Positions 17,923 to 27,688 are shown, counted from the first letter of the stretch. The stretch: DNA of 64,000 nt from Roseinatronobacter sp. S2 (GCF_029581395.1 NZ_CP121113.1:3096001-3160000); one strand, 5' to 3'. The notes: generated by a model from the sequence alone, not told the origin. Made by a program: numbers and translations.

Positions 17923-18640
17923 CAAATCCGTCCTTTGCGTGCCCCTATCGAACCCATATGGGGTTTTTACCCCGTTCGGCAAGCGCTGCGGTGCAGCGTG
18001 TGCAGGCATAACGCTGGCTTTGGGCCTTTCCGTCGGTGCGGCGGGTGCAGAACCGTTGCGCCTTGTGGCATTGGGGGATTCCCTGACCCAGGGATACGGC
18101 CTGCCTGCCGATGACGGGTTCGTTCCGCAGTTGCAGGACTGGCTGCACGCGCAGGGCCATGACGTGATCGTGATAAACGCAGGCGTGTCTGGGGACACAA
18201 CTGCGGGCGGGCTGGCCCGACTGGACTGGACCTTGGCCGAACCTGTGGATGCAATGCTGGTTATCCTTGGGGGGAACGATCTGTTGCGCGGCATTGACCC
18301 TGCCGCAAGCCGCGCCAATCTGGACGCCATCCTTGCCCGCCTGCAACAAGAAGATATTCCCGCCATGCTGGCAGGCATGCCCGCACCGGGGAACTACGGC
18401 CCCGAATTTCGCGACGCCTTCGATAGCATGTATCCCGAACTGGCACAGGAATACGACGTGCCGCTGGTGCCCAATTTCATGCACCCCATGACCGAGAAAG
18501 CAGATGCCGGTGCAAGCTTCGCAGACCTGATGCAGGACGATCATATTCATCCCAATGCAGACGGGGTCGCGCTGATTGTTGACGGCATCGGGCCACAAAT
18601 TGCCGCGTTCATCGATACTGTAGCGCCTGCGACACCATAA
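17912..18640 (+). CDS. tesA: SGNH arylesterase/lysophospholipase, TesA type
   Basis: This exported GDSL/SGNH hydrolase cleaves short acyl esters and thioesters in the periplasm. It has 242 residues from the ATG at 17912. The signal peptide has an extended N-region and ends near VGAAGA-EP. Block I is LVALGDSLTQGYGL with the nucleophilic Ser. The oxyanion Gly is in VSGDTTAGG, and ILGGNDLLRG gives the Asn. DDHIHPNADG supplies the Asp-His pair. It is divergent from the YbbA-type ATPase with overlapping 5' ends. Its ribosome-binding site (GAGCGAGAG) is weak. Confidence 0.9.
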   Translation: MSVIKSVLCVPLSNPYGVFTPFGKRCGAACAGITLALGLSVGAAGAEPLRLVALGDSLTQGYGLPADDGFVPQLQDWLHAQGHDVIVINAGVSGDTTAGGLARLDWTLAEPVDAMLVILGGNDLLRGIDPAASRANLDAILARLQQEDIPAMLAGMPAPGNYGPEFRDAFDSMYPELAQEYDVPLVPNFMHPMTEKADAGASFADLMQDDHIHPNADGVALIVDGIGPQIAAFIDTVAPATP

Positions 18641-18717
18641 CGTGCGGGCAGCTGTGAACAGTTGTGCAGCTTGAAACTTGTTGATAAGCGCTAGAACAAA
18701 TCTGAACTAAGTATAAC

Positions 18718-18741
18718 GGGGCAGTCCGAAGGGGCTGCCCC
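18718..18741 (+). other. Hairpin in the metK leader
   Basis: GGGGCAG and CTGCCCC form a perfect 7-bp stem around a 10-base loop, ending 24 bp before the metK ATG. A smaller CGGG-TGG-CCCG stem follows. The position would suit an RNA switch. However, the sequence does not contain the loop and tail of the SAM/SAH riboswitch known upstream of metK in this group, nor of SAM-II, as I remember them. There is no T-run, so it is not a standard terminator. Confidence 0.4.
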
Positions 18742-18765
18742 AAAACAGGAACGGGTGGCCCGCAT

Positions 18766-19932
18766 ATGGCAAGAAACAATTTCACTTTCACATCGGAATC
18801 CGTTTCAGAAGGACACCCCGACAAGGTTTGTGACCGCATTTCTGATGCGGTGCTTGATGCACTTCTAGCAGAAGAAGAAACCGCACGCGTCGCCTGCGAA
18901 ACGTTCGCCACCTCATCACTGGTTGTCATCGGCGGCGAAGTCGGGCTGACAGACCCCGAGCGCCTGAAGGATTATATGGGCCGCATTCCGCAGATCGCGC
19001 GCGATTGCATTCGCGATATCGGGTATGAACAGGACAAGTTCCACTGGAACACCTGCCATGTGCTGAACTTCCTGCACGAACAATCCGCACATATTGCCCA
19101 AGGGGTGGACCGTGACGGCGCGGGCGATCAGGGGATCATGTTCGGCTATGCCGTGGATGACACGCCCGAACTGATGCCCGCACCCATCCAGTATGCCCAT
19201 AAAATTCTGAAACGCCTGTCCGAGGTGCGCAAATCCGGTCAGGAACCGACCCTGCGCCCTGATGCAAAAAGCCAGCTTTCGGTCCGGTATGAAAACGGCA
19301 AACCGGTCGAGGTGACATCCATTGTGCTGTCCACCCAGCATGCTGATGAAACCCAGACATCCGACGACATCCGTGCGATTGTCGAACCCTATATCCGCGA
19401 AGTGCTGCCGTCCGACTGGATCACCCCCAAGACCGAATGGTGGGTCAACCCGACCGGCACTTTCGTAATCGGCGGCCCTGACGGGGATGCGGGCCTGACC
19501 GGACGCAAGATCATCGTTGATACATATGGCGGTGCGGCACCGCATGGCGGCGGTGCGTTTTCTGGTAAAGACCCGACCAAGGTGGACCGCTCTGCGGCAT
19601 ATGCGGCGCGCTATCTGGCCAAGAATATCGTGGCCGCCGGCATGGCGCAGCGCTGCACGTTGCAGCTGTCCTATGCCATCGGGGTGGCAAAGCCGCTGTC
19701 CATTTATGTCGATACACATGGCACCGGGCAGGTTGACGACGAAGCGATCGAACGTGCAATCGCACAGGTGATGGACCTGACGCCACGCGGCATCCGCGAG
19801 CATCTGGGGCTGAACCGCCCCATCTATGAACGCACTGCCGCCTATGGCCATTTCGGGCGCGCGCCTGAATCGGATGGCGGGTTCAGCTGGGAACGCACCG
19901 ACCTGATTGATGCGCTAAGAAAAGAAGTCTGA
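18766..19932 (+). CDS. metK: S-adenosylmethionine synthetase
   Basis: MetK makes S-adenosylmethionine from methionine and ATP. It has 388 residues. [20 protein letters not shown] (about 9-28) holds the ATP and metal site. The two PROSITE-type signatures are [12 protein letters not shown] and [20 protein letters not shown]. The C-terminus [19 protein letters not shown] is typical. It is slightly shorter than some relatives but complete. A strong hairpin terminator follows. Confidence 0.98.
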   Translation: MARNNFTFTSESVSEGHPDKVCDRISDAVLDALLAEEETARVACETFATSSLVVIGGEVGLTDPERLKDYMGRIPQIARDCIRDIGYEQDKFHWNTCHVLNFLHEQSAHIAQGVDRDGAGDQGIMFGYAVDDTPELMPAPIQYAHKILKRLSEVRKSGQEPTLRPDAKSQLSVRYENGKPVEVTSIVLSTQHADETQTSDDIRAIVEPYIREVLPSDWITPKTEWWVNPTGTFVIGGPDGDAGLTGRKIIVDTYGGAAPHGGGAFSGKDPTKVDRSAAYAARYLAKNIVAAGMAQRCTLQLSYAIGVAKPLSIYVDTHGTGQVDDEAIERAIAQVMDLTPRGIREHLGLNRPIYERTAAYGHFGRAPESDGGFSWERTDLIDALRKEV

Positions 19933-19989
19933 CCGTCAGACGGAACCAAAACGCCAATATCTCGGACGGGCACAATCTGCAACGCTGCC

Positions 19990-20012
19990 GGACGGGCCTG
20001 TGCCCGTCCTTT
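19990..20012 (+). terminator. metK terminator with a competing upstream arm
   Basis: GGACGGGC-CTGT-GCCCGTCC (19990-20009) followed by TTT is a compact intrinsic terminator 57 bp after the metK stop. A second copy of the 5' arm, GGACGGGCAC at 19964-19973, can pair with the same 3' arm (GTGCCCGTCC), so two mutually exclusive hairpins are possible. Confidence 0.8.
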
Positions 20013-20035
20013 CGGTGGCAATGACGCAATCTGTT

Positions 20036-20206
20036 CTAGTGTCGAAAGATGCGGATATGCGGCGGCGCACTGAACATATCCAGCTTCATGCTTGTCAGCC
20101 GTGTGCGGACAGGATCGATGGTGATACCGTCATAAACGGCAAGCAGTGCCTGCGGGACCGCACGCGCGGGAAAACGCTTGGGTAGAATAACTGCATCATA
20201 GGTCAT
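20036..20206 (-). CDS. Possible small protein, 56 residues
   Basis: The frame from the ATG at 20206 reads MTYDAVILPKRFPARAVPQA and ends IRIFRH. The codons are plausible for this genome, but a weak AAGG is the only ribosome-binding candidate. I do not recognise it and see no membrane segment or signal peptide. It fills part of the 512-bp gap between metK and the next gene. It could be a real small gene or chance. Confidence 0.35.
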   Translation of the reverse strand: MTYDAVILPKRFPARAVPQALLAVYDGITIDPVRTRLTSMKLDMFSAPPHIRIFRH

Positions 20207-20444
20207 GTTGCCAACCTTCGTTTCAGACCGAAGCATTCTGCATCCGGTTCATAAAGGTTAACACCGGACTTGTGGCACAAATCAGGCAGAATGCGAATAT
20301 TTTTGCGATATGCAATAACCGCAAGCTGCAAAAAGGTTAATTACGCGTGTCAGTGGAAACAATGTCGGGCGCTTTGCGAAAATAACTGTGGGCAGGGGAA
20401 ACGAACCACGCCCACACACCTGCAAAACGCAACTTCGGGTCATC
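20207..20444. other. AT-rich intergenic stretch with repeated AAAGGTTAA
   Basis: These 238 bp carry no convincing gene. The motif AAAGGTTAA occurs twice (around 20251 and 20333). GGTTAA resembles a half-site of the alphaproteobacterial cell-cycle regulator CtrA (TTAACC), but the TTAA-N7-TTAA full site is absent. Confidence 0.3.
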
Positions 20445-21473
20445 CTACCTCAGTCGAAACTCATCTGGCACGCGATCAACACCGTTCAGCACAAGGTCAG
20501 CCATCAGTTCAGCCAGCACAGGGGCCATTGCAAACCCGATCTTGAAGCCGCCATTGAACACATATTGCCCCGTTTTTCCGGGCCATGCCCCCATTAACGG
20601 CGCCCGGCTGCTGGCGCGGGGGCGCACCCCTGCCCAACGTTCCAAAACCGGCGCATGTGCCAGCGCAGGGCAAACATCCCGCGCACGCATGATCAACGCA
20701 TCACATTGCGCATCAACCGTGTCGGGCGCGTCAAAATCACGCTCGCTCGTGGACCCGACCGCTATTGTTCCGTCCCCATGCGGGACAATATGCAAGCCGT
20801 CGGCAAATATCTGGGGGGCATCATTGGCCGCATAGCCCAACAGGGCTGCCTGCCCTTTGACCCCGCTGCCAACCTTATAGCCAAGATCGCGCGACAACGC
20901 GGCCAGCCCCTCGTGCCCTGTGGCCCAGACCACGGGCGCGTCTGCCTGCGGGCTGTCCCCGATGCGGAACTGGCCGCCCAGCGCCTGAAACGCCCCCAAA
21001 AGCGCGCGCCCCGCCTGCCTTGGGTGCACTCTTGCCGTCAGCGTATCATGGACGACCCAGCCCGATGGCGCGGCCACCGCCAGCCCCGGCGCGCTGTCAC
21101 TGCGCAAGACCCGCCACTGTGCGGCCCCCTGCCACAATCTTGCCGCGCCCGCTTCGCGCGCATGCGCAAGATCCAGCTTGCCGTCTGGCACCGGCTGCAC
21201 GCGCCCCAGACGCGCATATCCGGGATTGATGCCTGCGCGCGATGCCACGGCACGCCAGAATTCCTCGGCGCGGATCAATGCATCAAACTGAAACGCCTTC
21301 TTGGCATTCCAGTTTTCCGGCACATGCGGGGCCAGCGCGCCAACGATCCCCCCGCTTGATCCGGCCCCTACGCCGCGCGCGTCCCGCAGATGAACCTGCG
21401 CGCCCCGCTTTGCGCAGCTATAGGCCAGCGCCAGCCCGAACACCCCCGCCCCCATGATGGTCACATCGGCCAT
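20445..21473 (-). CDS. FAD-dependent oxidoreductase, MnmC C-terminal-like
   Basis: This 342-residue D-amino-acid-oxidase-fold protein starts with the FAD dinucleotide motif VTIMGAGVFGLALAYSCAKRG (written from residue 4). The ATG at 21473 follows AGGGGA at proper spacing. GSSGGIVGALAPHVPENW and the C-terminal FNGGFKIGFAMAPVLAELMA resemble the oxidase half of MnmC, which removes carboxymethyl from cmnm5U34 in tRNA. It is divergent from mnmD, the methyltransferase half, with only 57 bp between the starts. Fused MnmC is usual in Enterobacteria; here the two activities appear to be separate genes. The assignment rests on that pairing. A different amine substrate remains possible. Confidence 0.72.
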   Translation of the reverse strand: MADVTIMGAGVFGLALAYSCAKRGAQVHLRDARGVGAGSSGGIVGALAPHVPENWNAKKAFQFDALIRAEEFWRAVASRAGINPGYARLGRVQPVPDGKLDLAHAREAGAARLWQGAAQWRVLRSDSAPGLAVAAPSGWVVHDTLTARVHPRQAGRALLGAFQALGGQFRIGDSPQADAPVVWATGHEGLAALSRDLGYKVGSGVKGQAALLGYAANDAPQIFADGLHIVPHGDGTIAVGSTSERDFDAPDTVDAQCDALIMRARDVCPALAHAPVLERWAGVRPRASSRAPLMGAWPGKTGQYVFNGGFKIGFAMAPVLAELMADLVLNGVDRVPDEFRLR

Positions 21474-21530
21474 TGTCATTTCCCCTACGCGACTGCATGA
21501 CTGTTCACATGTGTCATAAAGCAGAGCGGC

Positions 21531-22190
21531 ATGAACGACCAGATTGCAGATATAACCTGGAAAGATAACCGAACCCCTGTGGCGGCGCGGTTTGATGACC
21601 CCTATTTCTCGCTTGCGGACGGGTTGGCGGAAACACGGCATGTGTTTCTTGCAGGCAATCGCATAGACCAGCGCGCAGGGCCGGGTTTTCATATTGCAGA
21701 ACTGGGTTTCGGCACCGGCTTGAACCTGCTTGCGACGGCTGATGCGCTGGCAGGGCGGACCGGCCCCGTGCATTTCACCAGTTTCGAGGCCTACCCCATG
21801 CGCGCCACAGACATGGCCCGCGCGCTTGCCCCCTTCACCGCACTGGATACCGCCCCCCTGCTGGACGCGTGGTCACAGGGCTTGCGCCAGTTCGCGCTTG
21901 GCCCCTTGCAGGTGCAAATCGTCATAGGGGACGCGCGCGACACAGTGCCATTGTGGAACGGTCAGGCAGATGCATGGTATCTGGACGGGTTTTCACCGGC
22001 CAAAAACCCAGAGCTTTGGACCGACACCCTGATGGCGCAGGTGGCCCGCCACACCCGCAAGGGGGGCACTTTTGCAACCTATACGGCCGCAGGTGCTGTG
22101 CGCCGCGCCATTGCTGCCGCAGGTTTTGATGTCACACGCGAACGCGGATTTGCACATAAGCGACATATGACAACAGGAACCCTGTCATGA
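21531..22190 (+). CDS. mnmD: tRNA (5-methylaminomethyl-2-thiouridine) methyltransferase MnmD
   Basis: This 219-residue SAM-dependent methyltransferase corresponds to the N-terminal half of MnmC and completes mnm5U at the tRNA wobble position. ITWKDNRTPVAARFDDPYFS and GLAETRHVFLAGNRI are typical N-terminal segments. The SAM-binding motif is IAELGFGTGLN, and DAWYLDGFSPAKNPELW is the family hallmark. The protein ends where the oxidase domain would begin in fused MnmC. It shares a short divergent promoter region with an oxidoreductase. The stop overlaps the next start (ATGA). Confidence 0.9.
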   Translation: MNDQIADITWKDNRTPVAARFDDPYFSLADGLAETRHVFLAGNRIDQRAGPGFHIAELGFGTGLNLLATADALAGRTGPVHFTSFEAYPMRATDMARALAPFTALDTAPLLDAWSQGLRQFALGPLQVQIVIGDARDTVPLWNGQADAWYLDGFSPAKNPELWTDTLMAQVARHTRKGGTFATYTAAGAVRRAIAAAGFDVTRERGFAHKRHMTTGTLS

Positions 22191-23059
22191 GTGTGGTGCA
22201 AAACAATTCCCTTGGCATCTGGCTGATGTGCGTCACGGCCTTCATCTTCGCCATGCAGGACGCCATGTCCCAGCATCTGGCAGGGGAATATAATGTCTTT
22301 ATGATCATCATGATCCGGTACTGGTTTTTTGCCAGCTTCGTGATCGTGGTTGCCGCGCGGCAGGCAGGCGGAATTCGCAAGGCGGCCGCCACAACCCAGC
22401 CTGTGCTGCAAATCTTTCGCGGGGTGTTGCTGGCGCTGGAAGTCTGCGTGATGGTCACCGCATTTGTGATACTGGGGCTGGTGGAAAGCCATGCGGTGTT
22501 TGCAGTCTATCCGTTGCTGGTTGCGGCGCTGTCAGGACCGGTTCTGGGCGAAATGGTCGGCTGGCGGCGCTGGACCGCCATCGGGATCGGCTTCATCGGG
22601 GTGCTGGTCATCCTGCAACCGGGTTACGGGGTGTTCAACCCCGCCGCCCTGATCCCGCTTCTGGCAGCCTTCATGTTCGCGCTTTACGGGCTGTTGACGC
22701 GCTTTGCCGCGCGGCGCGACAGTGCGGCTGTCAGTTTCTTCTGGACGGGCACTGCGGGGGCCGTGACCATGACACTGATCGGCGTCTGGTTCTGGGAACC
22801 AATGGCACCGGGCGATTGGGTCTGGATGGGCATCTTGTGCATGACATCAGCCTTCAGCCATTTCCTGCTGATCCGCGCCTATGAAGTGGCCGAAGCCAGC
22901 GCGGTGCAACCCTTCGCCTATCTGCAATTGCCCTTTGCAGCGGCGGTCGGCCTGCTGCTGTTCGGCGAAACCCTGCGCAACAATGTGGCCCTTGGCACAT
23001 TGGTTGTGGTCGGCGCGGGGTTGTTCACGCTTTGGCGGGCAAGACAGGTGAAAGCCTGA
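22187..23059 (+). CDS. EamA/DMT-family transporter
   Basis: This 290-residue inner-membrane protein has ten predicted helices in two EamA repeats. The first repeat begins GIWLMCVTAFIFAMQDAMSQ and the second near AALIPLLAAFMFALYGLL. Family members export amino acids, nucleotides or other metabolites; the sequence does not reveal which. It is translationally coupled to mnmD (ATGA overlap), which is probably operon convenience. It is convergent with argF. Confidence 0.88.
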   Translation: MSVVQNNSLGIWLMCVTAFIFAMQDAMSQHLAGEYNVFMIIMIRYWFFASFVIVVAARQAGGIRKAAATTQPVLQIFRGVLLALEVCVMVTAFVILGLVESHAVFAVYPLLVAALSGPVLGEMVGWRRWTAIGIGFIGVLVILQPGYGVFNPAALIPLLAAFMFALYGLLTRFAARRDSAAVSFFWTGTAGAVTMTLIGVWFWEPMAPGDWVWMGILCMTSAFSHFLLIRAYEVAEASAVQPFAYLQLPFAAAVGLLLFGETLRNNVALGTLVVVGAGLFTLWRARQVKA

Positions 23060-23115
23060 CCTGACCTGCCTTTTGTCGCGCGCCTTTTGTCATGGCCAGA
23101 GGGTTGCCATGCACC

Positions 23116-24042
23116 TCAGCCTGCGAAGCAATAGCGCATGATGGCCTTTTGTGCATGCAAGCGGTTCTCTGCCTCGTCAAACACCACGGATTGCGGACCA
23201 TCCATAACGGAGTTTGTAACCTCCTCCTCGCGGTGCGCGGGCAGGCAATGCATGAAAAGCGCATCGGGTTTCGCATGGGCCATCAGCGCATCATTGACCT
23301 GATAGGGGCGCAGCAGGTTGTGGCGGCGTTCACGGTTTGACTGGCTGTCATGCATGCTGACCCAAGTGTCAGCGACAACAAGATCTGCGCCCGCGACCGC
23401 GCGCACAGGATCACGAATAATCTCGACCTGCACCCCTTGCGCGCGGGCAAGGGCCACAAATTCGGGTTCGGGGTCCAGCGCTTCGGGACCAGTAAAGACC
23501 AGGTTAAAGCCGAATTGCCCGGCTGCGTGCAGGAAAGAGGCACACACATTGTTGCCGTCCCCCGACCAGACGACACGGCGCCCCGCAATCGGCCCGCGAT
23601 GTTCTTCAAAGGTCTGGATATCCGCCATGATCTGGCAGGGATGGGTGCGGTTGGTCAGCCCGTTGATGACCGGCACAGAGGCATATTCGGCCAGTTCATG
23701 CAGCACCGATTCTTCAAATGTGCGGATCATGATCATATCGACATAGCGCGACAGAACACGCGCGGTGTCTGCAATGGTTTCCCCATGGCCAAGCTGCATT
23801 TCAGACCCGGACAGAACCATCGTCTGCCCCCCCATCTGGCGCACACCGACATCGAAGCTGACGCGTGTGCGGGTCGAGGGTTTTTCAAAGATCAGGGCTA
23901 CCATGCGATTGCTGAGCGGCTGTTCGTCATCGGGCGCGGCCATTGGCCTGCCTTTGCGCGCGGCCTTCATGGCATGCGCCTGATCAATGATCGCGCGCAG
24001 ATCGGATGTATCGGTTGTGTGAATGTCCAGAAAATGAGGCAT
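23116..24042 (-). CDS. argF: Ornithine carbamoyltransferase
   Basis: ArgF joins carbamoyl phosphate and ornithine to citrulline. It has 308 residues from the ATG at 24042 ([15 protein letters not shown]). The carbamoyl-phosphate loop [13 protein letters not shown] is near residue 52. [10 protein letters not shown] supplies the HPCQ motif, and [12 protein letters not shown] the ornithine-binding Cys. The argD gene lies upstream on the same strand, as in many alphaproteobacteria. The 76-bp gap between them is filled by a dispersed repeat in the opposite orientation. Confidence 0.97.
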   Translation of the reverse strand: MPHFLDIHTTDTSDLRAIIDQAHAMKAARKGRPMAAPDDEQPLSNRMVALIFEKPSTRTRVSFDVGVRQMGGQTMVLSGSEMQLGHGETIADTARVLSRYVDMIMIRTFEESVLHELAEYASVPVINGLTNRTHPCQIMADIQTFEEHRGPIAGRRVVWSGDGNNVCASFLHAAGQFGFNLVFTGPEALDPEPEFVALARAQGVQVEIIRDPVRAVAGADLVVADTWVSMHDSQSNRERRHNLLRPYQVNDALMAHAKPDALFMHCLPAHREEEVTNSVMDGPQSVVFDEAENRLHAQKAIMRYCFAG

Positions 24043-24067
24043 GGGTCGAACCTTTTGACTGCGGGAA

Positions 24068-24121
24068 GGGGCGAGGGCGCTGCCCTCGCGCTCCCGGGAT
24101 ATTTTTACCAGAATGAAATCA
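24068..24121 (+). repeat. Dispersed intergenic repeat, copy 1 (between argD and argF)
   Basis: GCGAGGGC-GCT-GCCCTCGC (24071-24089) is an 8-bp stem, followed by the core CCCGGGATATTTTTACCAGA and ATGAAATCA. The element runs on the plus strand, antisense to argF and argD. Its last three bases form the argD stop codon on the other strand. Confidence 0.75.
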
Positions 24122-25294
24122 GGCCAAAGCAGTGGCCGCACGGTCAAGCCGGGTCACACCGTCAGAGATTTCTGCTTCGGTGATTGTCAGCGGTGGCAGC
24201 AGGCGGATGACATTGTCGGCAGCAGGCACTGTCAGAAGATGCTCGGCCTGCGCGGCCTTGACCAGATCGAGGTTTGGCACGCGGCACTTCAGCCCAAGCA
24301 TCAGCCCCAGACCGCGCACATCTTCAAAAACACCCGGATGGGCGGCAACAAGGGCTTCCAGTCGCTGGCGAAAAAACCCTGCCTTGCGGCGCACATCATC
24401 CAGAAAATCCGGCGCGGTTATAATCTCTACCACCTTGGCGCCGACGGCACAGGCCAAGGGGTTGCCGCCATAGGTGGACCCATGCGTGCCTGCGGTCATG
24501 CCCGATGCCGCCCTGGCTGATGCGAGAACCGCACCAAGCGGAAAGCCCCCGCCGATACCCTTGGCGACCATCATGATGTCGGGCGTAATACCTGCCCATT
24601 CATGCGCAAAAAGCCGCCCCGTGCGGCCCATACCGCATTGCACTTCATCCAGGACCAGAAGCGCGCCGGTCTGGTCGCACAGCGCGCGCATGTCTTTCAG
24701 GCACTGATCCGGCAAGGGGCGGATGCCGCCTTCTCCTTGCACCGGTTCGATCATTACAGCCGCGACAGATGTATCAAGGGCTGCACGCAGCGCATCATGA
24801 TCCCCCCATGGCAGCACCTTGAAACCAGGCATCAGCGGGCCGAAGCCTTTGGTCATTTTCTCGGACCCGGCGGCGGCGATGGCCCCGGTCGAGCGGCCGT
24901 GAAACGCGCCCTCAAATGTCAGGATGGTGGGGCGGTCTTCACCGGATTCATACCAGTATTTGCGCACCATCTTGATTGCCAGTTCAGCGGCTTCTGTACC
25001 GGAATTGGTAAAGAATGCCGTGTCGGCGAATGTGTGCTCGACCAGGGCTTCGGCCAGTCTGGCCTGCGCGGGAATGTCATAAAGGTTGGAGACATGCCAA
25101 AGGGCCTGCGCCTGTTCGGTCAATGCCTGCACAAGTGCCGGATGGGCATGGCCCAGCGCATTGACTGCAATCCCTGATGTCAAATCAAGATAGCGCGTGC
25201 CGTTTTCTTCGATCAGCCATGTCCCTTCACCGCGGCGGAACGCCAGCGATGTACGGCTATAGGTCGGCAGAACAGCTGGAAATTGTGCAGTCAT
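24119..25294 (-). CDS. argD: Acetylornithine aminotransferase
   Basis: This PLP-dependent class III aminotransferase of arginine synthesis can also serve in the diaminopimelate branch. It has 391 residues from the ATG at 25294 ([19 protein letters not shown]). [16 protein letters not shown] binds the PLP phosphate. [14 protein letters not shown] is the conserved Asp loop, and [16 protein letters not shown] holds the Schiff-base Lys. [14 protein letters not shown] is also typical. Two in-frame ATGs lie just upstream (25300 and 25303). argF follows on the same strand. Confidence 0.96.
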   Translation of the reverse strand: MTAQFPAVLPTYSRTSLAFRRGEGTWLIEENGTRYLDLTSGIAVNALGHAHPALVQALTEQAQALWHVSNLYDIPAQARLAEALVEHTFADTAFFTNSGTEAAELAIKMVRKYWYESGEDRPTILTFEGAFHGRSTGAIAAAGSEKMTKGFGPLMPGFKVLPWGDHDALRAALDTSVAAVMIEPVQGEGGIRPLPDQCLKDMRALCDQTGALLVLDEVQCGMGRTGRLFAHEWAGITPDIMMVAKGIGGGFPLGAVLASARAASGMTAGTHGSTYGGNPLACAVGAKVVEIITAPDFLDDVRRKAGFFRQRLEALVAAHPGVFEDVRGLGLMLGLKCRVPNLDLVKAAQAEHLLTVPAADNVIRLLPPLTITEAEISDGVTRLDRAATALA

Positions 25295-25507
25295 CGGCAT
25301 CATCCCGTTCAGGCAAAGCATTGACCTGCCAAAGCATTGCGGACAAGTCAACGACGGTTTTTATTTGGAAGGATCGATTTGGCGCGCGCTGTGGCAGCGC
25401 ATGCGCAGGAACACTTACACCGCGTCAGCGGCGTCGCAAGATCAGGTGATATGCATATGTTGTGTTCATCATCAGGCCTTTAGCACCGGCATTCGGGGCT
25501 GTAAAGC

Positions 25508-25843
25508 CTATTCACCGATGACGCGCAGCAAACGCCGTTCAAGCACTTTGAGAACCTGAACCAGATCATGCCCGCGTTTCAGGATTTGCCCGTCCATGCT
25601 GATGACCGCATACATGCCTTGCCTGTTTCGCAGATGCGGATGCTTTTCTATACGGTAGAGCGGTGTTTCAGCCGTGCGCCGGAACACCGAGAACACGGCG
25701 GAATTGCGCAAACACGAAATCCCGTAATCACGCCACTCCCCCGCGGCCACCATCCGGCCATAGAGCGACAGGATCACCGAAAGCTCTCGTCGGTCAAAGC
25801 TGACCTGTTGTTCTGTCACGCGGGGCGGGTTTTGCATGTTCAT
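25508..25843 (-). CDS. DUF2794 family protein
   Basis: This 111-residue soluble protein belongs to a family I know only from alphaproteobacteria. The core runs [48 protein letters not shown], and ends in [20 protein letters not shown]. No membrane segment or catalytic motif is visible. ATGs at 25843 and 25837 are both possible and neither has a good ribosome-binding site. It is divergent from the formaldehyde dehydrogenase gene. Function unknown. Confidence 0.82.
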   Translation of the reverse strand: MNMQNPPRVTEQQVSFDRRELSVILSLYGRMVAAGEWRDYGISCLRNSAVFSVFRRTAETPLYRIEKHPHLRNRQGMYAVISMDGQILKRGHDLVQVLKVLERRLLRVIGE

Positions 25844-25989
25844 GGGCAGAGTTTGTGACTGAAACCTGCGAAAATCAAGCCTTCGCGCGGGGCATTGTTT
25901 TTTTCACCCCGAACTGCCGCTTTCGCTTGCAGCCTGCCCCTGTGCTGCTTCACACTGGGGCAAACCGAAAATCCCAGGAGGACCCCACA

Positions 25990-27117
25990 ATGCGCACACG
26001 TGCCGCAGTCGCCCTTGAAGCGGGAAAACCCCTTCAAATCATGGAGGTAAACCTTGACGGGCCAAAAGCCGGCGAGGTTCTGGTCGAGATCAAGGCAACA
26101 GGCATTTGCCACACAGATGAATTCACGCGCTCGGGCGCGGACCCGGAAGGGCTGTTCCCGAGCATTCTGGGCCATGAGGGCGCAGGCGTGGTGGTGGAAG
26201 TGGGTGAAGGGGTCACGACCCTGAAGCCGGGCGATCATGTCATCCCGCTTTACACGCCCGAATGCCGCGAATGCTATTCCTGCCGGTCGGGCAAGACCAA
26301 CCTGTGCACTGCAATCCGTGGCACGCAGGGCCAAGGGCTGATGCCCGATGGCACGACGCGGTTTTCCATGCTCGATGGCACACCGATTTACCATTACATG
26401 GGCTGTTCAACCTTCGCCAACCACACGGTGATGCCCGAGATTGCGCTGGCCAAGGTGCGCGACGACGCGCCGTTCGATAAGATTTGCTATATCGGCTGCG
26501 GTGTGACCACGGGCATTGGCGCGGTCATCAACACGGCAGGCGTGGAAATCGGGTCGACGGCGGCGGTGTTCGGGCTGGGCGGCATTGGCCTGAATGTAAT
26601 TCAGGGCCTTCGCATGGCGGGCGCGGACATGATCATCGGGGTCGACCTGAATGACGGCAAGGAAGAAATGGCGCGCAAATTCGGGATGACGCATTTTATC
26701 AACCCGTCCAAGGTTGAAAATGTCGTGGCCGAGATTGTGCGGCTGACGCAGCGCGGGGATGACGCGATCGGGGGCGTGGATTACAGTTTTGATGCCACCG
26801 GCAATGTGAAGGTGATGCGTGACGCGCTGGAATGCAGCCACCGTGGGTGGGGGGTGTCGGTGATTATTGGTGTGGCCCCTGCGGGAGCCGAGATATCAAC
26901 GCGGCCGTTCCAGCTGGTCACAGGGCGCGTGTGGAAGGGCACGGCGTTTGGCGGGGCCAAGGGGCGCAGCGATGTGCCGAAATTCGTGGACTGGTACATG
27001 AATGGCAAGATCGAGATCGATTCGATGATCACGCATAAGCTGACACTGGACCAGATCAATGAGGGTTTTGATCTGATGCATGAAGGCAAGTCCATTCGCG
27101 CGGTGGTCGAGTTTTGA
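25990..27117 (+). CDS. adhC: S-(hydroxymethyl)glutathione dehydrogenase (class III ADH)
   Basis: This cytoplasmic zinc enzyme oxidises S-hydroxymethylglutathione, formed from formaldehyde and glutathione, with NAD; it also reduces S-nitrosoglutathione. It has 375 residues after an AGGAGG site. The catalytic zinc ligands lie in [15 protein letters not shown] and [10 protein letters not shown]. The structural zinc cysteines are in [15 protein letters not shown], and the NAD motif is [14 protein letters not shown]. No formylglutathione hydrolase follows; the next gene is an acetyltransferase that overlaps it by four bases. Confidence 0.96.
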   Translation: MRTRAAVALEAGKPLQIMEVNLDGPKAGEVLVEIKATGICHTDEFTRSGADPEGLFPSILGHEGAGVVVEVGEGVTTLKPGDHVIPLYTPECRECYSCRSGKTNLCTAIRGTQGQGLMPDGTTRFSMLDGTPIYHYMGCSTFANHTVMPEIALAKVRDDAPFDKICYIGCGVTTGIGAVINTAGVEIGSTAAVFGLGGIGLNVIQGLRMAGADMIIGVDLNDGKEEMARKFGMTHFINPSKVENVVAEIVRLTQRGDDAIGGVDYSFDATGNVKVMRDALECSHRGWGVSVIIGVAPAGAEISTRPFQLVTGRVWKGTAFGGAKGRSDVPKFVDWYMNGKIEIDSMITHKLTLDQINEGFDLMHEGKSIRAVVEF

Positions 27118-27620
27118 GTAAAACCGACACGGGCGGGGTGCATCTGCGCCCCGCAACCAGCGCGGACCACCCGGCGCTATGGGCGATGCTGGAGCCGGTA
27201 TTCCGCGCAGGCGACACTTATGCGATTGATCCCGCAATCAGCCGCGAGGACGCGTTGGCATGGTGGTGCGCGGGCACGCATAACGCGTTTGTGGCACAAA
27301 CCGGCGGGCAGCCCATGGGCAGCTACTACATCTGCCCCAACCAGCAGGGCGGCGGGGCGCATGTCGCCAATTGCGGATTTGTCACAGCAGCGGCGGCGCA
27401 AGGGCGCGGGGTAGCGCGACAGATGCTGGAGCACGCGCTGGAGACAGCACGCGCACGCGGCTATCTGGCCATGCAGTTCAACTGCGTCGTGTCCAGCAAT
27501 ACCCGCGCCGTTGCAACGTGGCAGGCCAACGGGTTTGACATTGTCGGTCGCCTGCCCCGTGCATTCCGCCACCCTGTGCAGGGCTTTATTGATGCCTATG
27601 TGATGTACCGGACGTTGTAA
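27114..27620 (+). CDS. GNAT-family N-acetyltransferase
   Basis: This 168-residue protein has a TTG start that overlaps the adhC stop (TTGA). The GNAT fold is visible: [19 protein letters not shown] at the N-terminus, the acetyl-CoA loop [17 protein letters not shown], and the family end [20 protein letters not shown]. The substrate is unknown. Co-transcription with formaldehyde dehydrogenase is likely from the overlap. A GTG a little downstream is an alternative start. Copy 2 of the dispersed repeat follows immediately after the stop. Confidence 0.85.
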   Translation: MSKTDTGGVHLRPATSADHPALWAMLEPVFRAGDTYAIDPAISREDALAWWCAGTHNAFVAQTGGQPMGSYYICPNQQGGGAHVANCGFVTAAAAQGRGVARQMLEHALETARARGYLAMQFNCVVSSNTRAVATWQANGFDIVGRLPRAFRHPVQGFIDAYVMYRTL

Positions 27621-27680
27621 GGGGGCGCTGCCCCCGTCCCCTGCGGGGCCTCCCCCGGGATATTTGATCCAGAATGAAAG
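27621..27680 (+). repeat. Dispersed intergenic repeat, copy 2
   Basis: GGGGGC-GCT-GCCCCC (27621-27635), then CCCC-TGC-GGGG (27638-27648), then the core CCCGGGATATTTGATCCAGA plus ATGAA (27654-27678). It starts directly after the acetyltransferase stop and ends 10 bp before the NYN-protein start, filling the whole gap. The first hairpin may also terminate transcription. Confidence 0.75.
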
Positions 27681-27688
27681 AATGAACC

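Noticed and set aside
18641..18765. SAM/SAH or SAM-II riboswitch upstream of metK
   Set aside because: A hairpin is present, but the conserved loop and 3' tail of these classes, as I know them, are missing. Reported only as a hairpin.
20251..20341. CtrA binding site
   Set aside because: Two GGTTAA half-sites occur about 80 bp apart, but no TTAA-N7-TTAA full site exists.
25295..25507. Small gene or RNA between argD and DUF2794
   Set aside because: Open frames here run into argD on the other strand, lack start signals, and only weak 4-bp hairpins are seen.
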